7,196 nucleotides of DNA from JBHJHK01 sp050330975 (GTDB lineage Bacteria; Pseudomonadota; Gammaproteobacteria; Competibacterales; Competibacteraceae), in assembly GCA_050330975.1 (NCBI GenBank), contig JBHJHK010000308.1:1-7196 (forward strand), given 5' to 3'. Below, piece after piece: positions 1 to 4,883 of the stretch (the stretch's first letter is position 1; each line of letters opens with the position of its first letter). The position numbers were made by a program, and so were the translations under genes. The notes under the pieces were generated by a model. It saw nothing but the letters and a program-made list of their open reading frames with translations. It was not told the origin of the DNA and made no database searches.

Positions 1-1184
1 AACCCCTGCGCCGGGCCCTCGAGGCGGGCCGCTGTCATTCTCTGCTGTTGTGGGGCCCCCCGGGCAGTGGCAAGACCACCCTGGCTCGGTTGCTGGCCCC
101 CGCGAACGCCCAGTTTGTGCCTTTGGTCGCCGTGGAGGCCGGGGTGCGGGAGGTGCGCCAGGCGGTGGCCCAGGCCAAGGCGGCGGCCCCCCGGACCACG
201 GTGGTGTTCATCGACGAGATCCACCGCTTCAACAAAGCCCAACAGGACGCCCTGTTGCCCCACGTGGAGTCGGGGCTGTTGACGCTGTTCGGGGCCACCA
301 CCGAGAACCCCAGCTTTGCCCTCACGACGGCCCTTTTATCCCGGGTGCGGGGCTACGTCCTCGAGCCCCTGGGCCTCGAGGCCCTAATGGCTTTGCTCCA
401 CCGCGCCCTGGCCGACGACCAGCGGGGCCTGGGAACGGCGGGGTTGAACCTCGACCAGGCGGCGTGCCAGCGCCTGGCCCGGGCCGCCGACGGCGACGGT
501 CGCCGGGCCCTGGGGCTTCTGGAAACCGTGGCCGAGGCCGTGGCGGCGGGCTGGGACCCCGCAGATGCAGTGGCCGAGGCCGCCCGCTCGGGGCCGCGGC
601 GCTTCGACCGCAATGACGTCTTCTACGACCAGATTTCCGCCCTCCACAAGGCGGTGCGGGGCAGCGACCCCGACGGGGCCTTGTACTGGCTATGCCGGAT
701 GCTCGACGGCGGCGCCGATCCCCACTACCTCGGGCGGCGGATCGTCCGCATGGCCAGCGAGGACGTCGGCAACGCCGATCCCCGGGGTTTGCCCTTGGCT
801 TTGGCGGCCTGGGAGACCTTTGAGCGCCTGGGTAGCCCCGAAGGCGAACTGGCGTTGGCCCAGGCGGTGGTCTATCTGGCCTGTGCCCCCAAGAGCGACG
901 CCATCTATCGGGCCGTTAAGGCCGCCATGGCCGACGTCAGAGCCCACGGCTCCCAACCGGTGCCCCCCCACCTGCGCAATGCCCCAACGGCGTTGGCCAA
1001 AGCCATGGGGTTTGGCGCCGACTATGAGAACCCCCACGACTATCCCGAGGCCTTTGTCGCCGAAGTCAGCTATTTTCCCGCTGAGTTTGACCCCCGCCAA
1101 CATCGCTACTACCGCCCTGTCCAGCGGGGTCTGGAGATCAAGATCGCCGCCAAATTGGCCAGGCTACGGGGGAATAGAACCTAG
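1..1184 (+). CDS. rarA: Replication-associated recombination protein A (RarA/MgsA), AAA+ ATPase, 5'-truncated by window edge
   Basis: RarA is a cytoplasmic AAA+ ATPase of the clamp-loader clade that acts at stalled or collapsed replication forks. The reading frame is open from base 3, so the start codon lies outside the window; about 393 codons are visible, and the family is about 440-450 residues. Numbering from base 3, the Walker A motif GPPGSGKT is at residues 18-25, Walker B (VVFIDEIHRF) near 67-76, sensor 1 (FGATTENPSF) near 96-105, and a probable arginine finger in ALLSRV just after. The C-terminal half has the family signatures MLDGGADPHYLGRR, ASEDVGNADP, AQAVVYLACAPKSDA and PPHLRNAPTALAKAMG, ending in a YFP-containing tail. 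A TTG at base 48 falls inside the conserved WGPPG motif and is not the start, since residues LRRALEAGRCHSLL before it are family-like. The stop TAG at 1182-1184 overlaps the stop of the convergent gene. Family assignment is very secure. Confidence 0.97.
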   Translation, partial: PLRRALEAGRCHSLLLWGPPGSGKTTLARLLAPANAQFVPLVAVEAGVREVRQAVAQAKAAAPRTTVVFIDEIHRFNKAQQDALLPHVESGLLTLFGATTENPSFALTTALLSRVRGYVLEPLGLEALMALLHRALADDQRGLGTAGLNLDQAACQRLARAADGDGRRALGLLETVAEAVAAGWDPADAVAEAARSGPRRFDRNDVFYDQISALHKAVRGSDPDGALYWLCRMLDGGADPHYLGRRIVRMASEDVGNADPRGLPLALAAWETFERLGSPEGELALAQAVVYLACAPKSDAIYRAVKAAMADVRAHGSQPVPPHLRNAPTALAKAMGFGADYENPHDYPEAFVAEVSYFPAEFDPRQHRYYRPVQRGLEIKIAAKLARLRGNRT

Positions 1185-2269
1185 CCCGCCGCTTCATCAG
1201 CGCCGGTGGGGGCATCCTTGGCCGCCGACGCGGCCAGGTGCTGGGTCAAGAGGGTGCGCAGCTGGGCATACTGGGCCTCGAGGGCCGCGGTGGCCGCCTG
1301 GGCCCCCTCGAGGTGGCGTTGCAAGCCGTCGCGCTGTTCTGCTGTGGCCGCGAGTGCCTCGCGGTCGGCGATGCGCCCTTGGGCCTCGGCCTCCAGGGCG
1401 GTGTGGGCTCGGGTCAATTTCCCCTGGAGGGCCTCACAAACGGCCCGCCAACGGGCCACCTCCCCCTGGAGGGCCTCTTGGACCCCCTGGTGCTCGCGCG
1501 CTCGCAGGTTGAGCTCGGCCCGGGCCTCGCGCAATTGCCCCTCCAGGGCCCGGCGCTCGGCAGAGGCCTTGTCGAACTTTGCCTCCAGGGCTTGGACTCG
1601 GGCTTCCCCCCGGCGCCACTCTTCCTGGCGGACGGCGTCGACGCGCAACAGCAGCTGTTCCCGCTCCCGATCCGCCTGGGCTCGACTCTCGGCTAGCTGG
1701 GCCTTGGCCTCGGCCTGGAGCGCCTCCCCCCGACGGCACAGGGCTTCCAGCTGGGCATCCCGTTCTTCCAGGCGGGTCGCCAGGGCTTGACGGGCCTCCC
1801 CTTGGGCCTTAGCGTCTTCTCTGCTACGGGCCAGTTGGTCTTCCAGGGCCAGGCGTTGGGCCTGGAGTTGCCCTTTGAGGGTTTGGACCTCGGCGGCCAG
1901 GGCGTCCACCGCGGCCCGCTGCTCCTGGAGGTCGGCCAATGCCCCATCCCGAGCCGTCGCCAGCTCCTGGCGCTCGGCGGCAAAGGTTTCAGCCGCCGTG
2001 GCCAAGGCCAATTGCCACAAGCGCTCGGCGGCCCCCATGACCGCATCCGGCACCGTGGGCGGCAAGGGGTCACCGGCCTCGGGGGCCAAGGCCGTCGCCG
2101 CCCGGCGCGCCTGTTGAAACTGGCGCAAGTGCTGGGCGATGGTGCTGTTGCTGCCAGTGCCGAGCAAGGCCCGCACTCGGTTGATGGTGGGCGTTTCCCC
2201 CCGGGCCAACAGCGCTAGGGCGATGGTCTGGACCTCTTCGTAGGAAATGCCCGTGCGCCCCACGGCCAT
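1181..2269 (-). CDS. KfrA-family DNA-binding protein with long coiled coil
   Basis: This is a 362-residue protein of the KfrA type. The N-terminus (residues about 7-55, beginning GISYEEVQTIALALLARG) matches the KfrA N-terminal DNA-binding domain with a helix-turn-helix around TINRVRALLGTGSNSTIAQHL. After a Pro/Ala-rich linker (about 60-75), residues about 78-340 form an uninterrupted Ala/Glu/Gln/Arg/Leu-rich heptad region, a long coiled coil for oligomerisation. The tail (KDAPTGADEAAG) looks disordered. In plasmid RK2, KfrA is a repressor of its own promoter, and its coiled coil mediates multimerisation; a similar role here is inferred. The frame stays open upstream to 2551, but the DNA-binding domain begins just after the ATG at 2269, which I chose. 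GTG at 2272 or ATG at 2323 are alternatives, and no strong Shine-Dalgarno decides among them. It converges on rarA and diverges from the methyltransferase gene. The gene could be a housekeeping nucleoid-type factor rather than a plasmid relic. Confidence 0.9.
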   Translation of the reverse strand: MAVGRTGISYEEVQTIALALLARGETPTINRVRALLGTGSNSTIAQHLRQFQQARRAATALAPEAGDPLPPTVPDAVMGAAERLWQLALATAAETFAAERQELATARDGALADLQEQRAAVDALAAEVQTLKGQLQAQRLALEDQLARSREDAKAQGEARQALATRLEERDAQLEALCRRGEALQAEAKAQLAESRAQADREREQLLLRVDAVRQEEWRRGEARVQALEAKFDKASAERRALEGQLREARAELNLRAREHQGVQEALQGEVARWRAVCEALQGKLTRAHTALEAEAQGRIADREALAATAEQRDGLQRHLEGAQAATAALEAQYAQLRTLLTQHLAASAAKDAPTGADEAAG

Positions 2270-2293
2270 CACCCGACCAGGGGTTCTCGGGAC

Positions 2294-2311
2294 AAAGATT
2301 CGAAAGATTCG
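2294..2311. repeat. 9-bp perfect tandem repeat, candidate operator
   Basis: AAAGATTCG occurs twice head-to-tail (2294-2302 and 2303-2311) in the divergent intergenic region, 25-42 bp upstream of the chosen ATG of the KfrA-like gene. It is AT-richer than its surroundings. The position fits an autoregulatory site. If the KfrA-like gene actually starts at 2323, the repeat would instead be coding and specify Arg-Ile-Phe twice. The repeat is seen directly; an operator role is inference. Confidence 0.4.
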
Positions 2312-2317
2312 CAGGAG

Positions 2318-2335
2318 CGCCATGGTTTCATGGCG
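2318..2335. promoter_or_regulatory. Perfect 7+7-bp inverted repeat, candidate operator in divergent region
   Basis: CGCCATG-GTTT-CATGGCG is a perfect inverted repeat with a 4-bp spacer, between the divergent KfrA-like and RsmC-like genes: 49-66 bp upstream of the former's ATG and 53 bp upstream of the latter's GTG. The size suits a dimeric DNA-binding protein, and KfrA family members bind their own promoter regions. There is no U-tract after it, so it is not an intrinsic terminator. I could not find convincing -35/-10 pairs for either divergent gene in this interval. Confidence 0.45.
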
Positions 2336-2387
2336 TCCAACGTAGCGCGAAACCCCCAGCGCCTCAACTCTTCCAGAGCGCCTTGCT

Positions 2388-3413
2388 GTGAATCCAGCCG
2401 CCGACGCCTTACGGGCCTTTATCGGCCAAAGCACTGCCCCCCTGCCGGCCGCCTCGGTGCTCGCCGTGGGCCCCGAGCACCACCCGGTGTTGGCCGACCT
2501 TTGCCAAGGCCAGCCCCCTCGCTGCCTCCAACCCCACAAACCCGCCGCCACCGCCCTGGCCGCCGCCGGCTATCCCCTGGTGGGGGAGACCCAACTCGAC
2601 GCCGAGCCCAAGGCCCGGCTAGGGGTGTTATTCGCCGGCAAGCACCGGGGAGAAAACCTCTATTACCTGGCCCGGTTGGCGGACTGGTTGGCGGTCGATG
2701 GCCACTGGCTGGCGGTGTGCCCCAACGCCCTGGGGGCGGCGTCTTTGGAAAAGCGCGCCGGGGAGCTGTTTTCCCTGGCCGGCCGCTACGCCAAGCGCCA
2801 TTGCCGAGTGTTCTGGGGACCGGTGGCGGGTTTTGAGCCGACCCTCGCGGCCCAGTATCGCGCCCTGGCCCGCCAGCCGGTGGCCGGGACGCCCCTGGTG
2901 AGCCATGTGGGGGCCTTTAGCGCCCGGGAAGTGGATCCGGGCTCCCGGCAATTGGCCGACGCCCTGCCCCCCCTCGTGGGCCGGGGGGCCGACTGGGGGG
3001 CCGGCTACGGCTATTTGAGTTATCGCCTGTTGACCGGGTCCCACCGCCTCGAGGCGCTACACCTCCTCGAGGCCGATGCTCGCCAACTGGCGGCGGCCCG
3101 GGAGAACTTGGCCCCCCTGGCAGCCGACGTCGCCCTCCAGTTCCACTGGAGCGATGTCACCGTCGACTCCCCCCAAGCCGCCTTCGACTGGATCGTCACC
3201 AATCCCCCCTTCCACCGGGGCAAAGCCGCCGAGCCCACCTTGGGTCAGGGGTTTATCAAAGCCGCCGCCGCCGCCTTGAGGCCCGGGGGCACCCTGTACT
3301 TGGTGGCCAACCGCCAATTGCCCTACGAACCAACCCTCCAACGCCACTTCCCCCACCTGGATGTCCTGGCTTCGGACAACCGCTACAAGAGCATCGCCGC
3401 CCGACGCCGTTAG
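2388..3413 (+). CDS. rsmC: RsmC-like 16S rRNA (guanine-N2)-methyltransferase, class I SAM-dependent
   Basis: RsmC transfers a methyl group from S-adenosylmethionine to the N2 of G1207 of 16S rRNA in the small ribosomal subunit. The protein is 341 residues, very close to E. coli RsmC (about 343), with the usual two-part design: a degenerate N-terminal methyltransferase-like half (about 1-165, including KARLGVLFAGKHRGEN and KRHCRVFWG) and a catalytic C-terminal half. The SAM-binding motif I is DWGAGYG (202-208), an acidic end-of-strand residue follows at LLEAD (226-230), and the catalytic NPPFH motif of N2-guanine methyltransferases is at 272-276. GTLYLVANRQLPYE (301-314) and NRYKSIAARR (331-340) are C-terminal family signatures. 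The start is GTG at 2388; the frame is closed upstream by TAG at 2343-2345, so the start cannot lie further back. The ribosome-binding site is weak. The related 23S enzyme RlmG shares the fold and the NPPFH motif; length and overall pattern favour RsmC, but exact target is not proven. Confidence 0.85.
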   Translation: MNPAADALRAFIGQSTAPLPAASVLAVGPEHHPVLADLCQGQPPRCLQPHKPAATALAAAGYPLVGETQLDAEPKARLGVLFAGKHRGENLYYLARLADWLAVDGHWLAVCPNALGAASLEKRAGELFSLAGRYAKRHCRVFWGPVAGFEPTLAAQYRALARQPVAGTPLVSHVGAFSAREVDPGSRQLADALPPLVGRGADWGAGYGYLSYRLLTGSHRLEALHLLEADARQLAAARENLAPLAADVALQFHWSDVTVDSPQAAFDWIVTNPPFHRGKAAEPTLGQGFIKAAAAALRPGGTLYLVANRQLPYEPTLQRHFPHLDVLASDNRYKSIAARRR

Positions 3414-3454
3414 GCGAGATGGGGGCAGACATGGTGTCGGAGGGGGGGCCGGGC

Positions 3455-3460
3455 TATACT
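3455..3460 (+). promoter_or_regulatory. Candidate -10 box for the AEC transporter
   Basis: TATACT, a 5/6 match to the sigma-70 -10 consensus, lies 9 bp before the ATG at 3470. No good -35 box is visible 16-18 bp upstream (the sequence there is close to TGGTGT). If used, transcription would begin around 3467, giving an almost leaderless mRNA and removing the weak GCAGG Shine-Dalgarno at 3461-3465. The match is seen; its use is inference. Confidence 0.35.
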
Positions 3461-3469
3461 GCAGGCGCC

Positions 3470-4399
3470 ATGATCGCCATCTTGCAACAAGTCGCGCCGT
3501 TCTTCGCCCTCATCGTCCTGGGTGTCATCGCCGAGCGCGGACGCTGGCTGGGGAGGGAGGGCATCGCCGCCCTCAACCGCTTTGTGTTTTACCTGGCCCT
3601 CCCGGCCCTGCTGCTGCGGGCCTTTGGCACCAAGCCTCCCCAAGAGGTCTTCAACCTGCCCTTTATGGGGGCCTACGCCCTGGCCGGCCTCGGGGTGTTT
3701 GCCCTCACCACGGCCGCGGCCCGTTCCCTTGGCCACAGCTACACCGCAGCCGCCTTCCAGGGCCAGGCTGCCGTGACCCCCAACAACGGCTTTCTAGCCC
3801 TGCCTTTGCTGGTGGGCCTCCTGGGGGAAGCGGTGGCGCTGCCGGTGGGCTTGGCCCTGGTGGTGGATCTCACCTTGGTAGTGGTGGTGACCTTGACGGT
3901 AGTGGCCTTCGACCGGGGTGGGGGCTTGGCGACAAACCTCTACCGGGCGGGCTCGGGCCTCGTGACCCACCCGGTGGTCGTGGCCATCGCCGTGGGCTTG
4001 GGCTGGTCGCTGTTGCAATTGCCCATGCCCCTTTGGTTAGACCACTTCACCGGGTTGTTGGCGCCAGCGGCGGCGCCGGTGGCGTTGTTCGCCCTGGGGG
4101 CCACCTTGGGGGCCCGGGCGGGACTCGGGGATTTTTGGGGAGCTTTGGGGATCAGCGGGCTCAAACTCTTGGTCCATCCCCTGGCCATCGCCATCGCCCT
4201 CTGGGCGCTGCTCCCCGACTTGGAAAGCCTGTGGTATCGCGCCACGGTCATGGTGGGAGCGATGCCCGTGGCGGCCAATGTGTATCTCTTTGCCGCCCAA
4301 TACGATGCCAAACCCCAGCTCATCGCCGCCGCCATCACGGTCTCCACGGCGGCGAGCTTGGTGACCATCACCGCCCTGGCGGGGTGGCTGTTGCCCTAG
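3470..4399 (+). CDS. AEC-family (auxin efflux carrier-type) membrane transporter
   Basis: This is a 309-residue, very hydrophobic inner-membrane carrier of the AEC family, whose characterised members move organic anions such as malate or malonate in bacteria and auxin in plants. About ten transmembrane segments can be picked out (for example residues 7-21, 36-51, 65-84, 105-119, 121-146, 165-182, 196-214, 228-247, 257-274, 285-306). Family signatures visible are LNRFVFYLALPALLLRAF (35-52), TPNNGFLALPLL (103-114), PVALFALGATLG (203-214) and GAMPVAANVYLFAAQY (263-278). I start it at ATG 3470, preceded by GCAGG at 3461-3465; an in-frame ATG at 3419 would add a 17-residue Gly-rich tail unlike the family, in front of the first membrane helix. 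It lies 56 bp after the methyltransferase stop and may be co-transcribed with it or use the TATACT box. The substrate cannot be told from sequence, and no metabolic neighbour points to one. Confidence 0.93.
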   Translation: MIAILQQVAPFFALIVLGVIAERGRWLGREGIAALNRFVFYLALPALLLRAFGTKPPQEVFNLPFMGAYALAGLGVFALTTAAARSLGHSYTAAAFQGQAAVTPNNGFLALPLLVGLLGEAVALPVGLALVVDLTLVVVVTLTVVAFDRGGGLATNLYRAGSGLVTHPVVVAIAVGLGWSLLQLPMPLWLDHFTGLLAPAAAPVALFALGATLGARAGLGDFWGALGISGLKLLVHPLAIAIALWALLPDLESLWYRATVMVGAMPVAANVYLFAAQYDAKPQLIAAAITVSTAASLVTITALAGWLLP

Positions 4400-4453
4400 G
4401 GGAGAAAGGGGATCGCCAAGGGGTTACAACCGGTAAATTGGCCCTGCCATCCC

Positions 4454-4482
4454 ATGACCTGGCGGTCATCTTCGGCTATCAT
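4454..4482 (+). promoter_or_regulatory. Sigma-70-like promoter with -35 inside a perfect palindrome
   Basis: The -35 element is ATGACC (4454-4459, 4/6 to consensus) and the -10 is TATCAT (4477-4482, 5/6), separated by exactly 17 bp. The -35 is the left arm of a perfect 6+6-bp palindrome ATGACC-TGGC-GGTCAT (4454-4469). A dimeric regulator bound there would compete with RNA polymerase. The predicted start is near 4489, reading toward the 70-residue ORF. The elements are visible; promoter activity and operator function are inferred. Confidence 0.5.
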
Positions 4483-4642
4483 AGCTTGTCAAGGTGGGGC
4501 ATAACTTTGATGGCGTCTCACTCTACATGTTCCCCTTGGCTTTCAATTTTTTGCCCTAGCGCCATGACTCCCCTCGGCTCTCTCAGTCGTGGGATGACTA
4601 CATAAAACACCGTCGACGACGCGGGGGGCAGGCCGCCAAGTA

Positions 4643-4663
4643 TCCCCTCGCCAGAACGGGGAG
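4643..4663 (+). promoter_or_regulatory. Shine-Dalgarno of the small ORF with a pairing partner upstream
   Basis: GGGGAG at 4658-4663 sits 7 bases before the ATG at 4671, a good ribosome-binding site that supports the start. TCCCC at 4643-4647 can pair with GGGGA at 4658-4662 across a 10-base loop, which would partly hide the site in the mRNA. Whether the stem forms is untested. Confidence 0.5.
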
Positions 4664-4670
4664 ACCCACG

Positions 4671-4883
4671 ATGAAAAAGACGCTGCGCCTCAACAAGCCC
4701 CGGGACGCCAGCCAATCAGTGCAATCTTCCATCGAGCGCCAACCCATCAATGCACCGCAAATCGGCATTACCCCCCGGGCCCGGGGTCCCCGCCAGCGGG
4801 ATGTGCGCATCTCCCAAAAGCCAGTGCGCACCGCCAGCGGTGACAAAACCAGGGTCAGCGTGGGAGAACCCGAACAGAGTTAA
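4671..4883 (+). CDS. Small basic hypothetical protein (70 aa)
   Basis: I do not recognise this protein. It has 70 residues and starts MKKTLRLNKPRD after a clear ribosome-binding site. It is strongly basic (5 Lys and 10 Arg against 6 Asp/Glu), rich in Ser, Gln, Pro and Arg, and has no Trp, Tyr, Phe, Cys or His. There is no membrane segment or signal peptide, so it is probably disordered and might bind nucleic acid or a ribosome-like partner; that is a guess. About 70% of its codons end in G or C, high enough to be compatible with coding. A candidate promoter lies about 190 bp upstream. Its TAA stop (4881-4883) overlaps the stop of the histidine kinase gene on the other strand. Against it: short length, no recognised family, and overlapping open frames on the minus strand. 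Confidence 0.5.
   Translation: MKKTLRLNKPRDASQSVQSSIERQPINAPQIGITPRARGPRQRDVRISQKPVRTASGDKTRVSVGEPEQS

Larger units (their letters stand above)
4400..4670. other. Longest intergenic region; promoter and leader of the small ORF
   Basis: This 271-bp stretch is visibly more AT-rich than the genes around it. It holds the palindromic promoter (4454-4482) and then a leader of about 180 nt to the small ORF. Within the leader are a possible imperfect stem (CAAGG at 4490-4494 with CCTTG at 4534-4538), a T6 run at 4547-4552 not directly preceded by a GC-rich hairpin, and a short stem over the Shine-Dalgarno (4643-4662). I recognise no known riboswitch, and no convincing terminator for the transporter gene. 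Confidence 0.5.

Noticed and set aside
48..50. TTG as the start of rarA
   Set aside because: It lies within the conserved segment just before the Walker A motif, and the residues encoded upstream are family-like, so the gene is cut by the window edge.
1206..1790. Long plus-strand open frames opposite the KfrA-like gene
   Set aside because: They are rich in Ala, Arg, Ser and Trp with no family likeness, and arise from the repetitive GC-rich codons of the coiled coil on the other strand. The minus-strand frame has a clear DNA-binding domain and heptads.
2976..3001. G-rich stretch in the methyltransferase gene as a G-quadruplex
   Set aside because: Only three tracts of three or more G are present with a fourth of two, and the sequence encodes the conserved SAM-binding motif.
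4534..4556. T-rich run (4547-4552) as an intrinsic terminator of the transporter gene
   Set aside because: The only preceding stem is imperfect and ends about 8 bases before the T-run, and it lies downstream of the predicted promoter.
3361..4605. 414-codon plus-strand open frame overlapping the methyltransferase end and the whole transporter gene
   Set aside because: Its translation is a Gly/Pro/Arg-rich out-of-frame shadow, whereas the transporter frame has membrane helices and AEC motifs throughout.
4510..4605. 31-codon open frame in the leader (starts MASHSTC), possible leader peptide
   Set aside because: It has a distant GGTGGGG upstream but poor codon use for this genome and no run of regulatory codons typical of attenuation peptides. 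It is too short to support.
4671..4883. Small ORF as a ribosomally made modified peptide precursor
   Set aside because: There is no maturation enzyme, transporter pairing or immunity gene beside it, no Cys, and no recognisable leader/core boundary.
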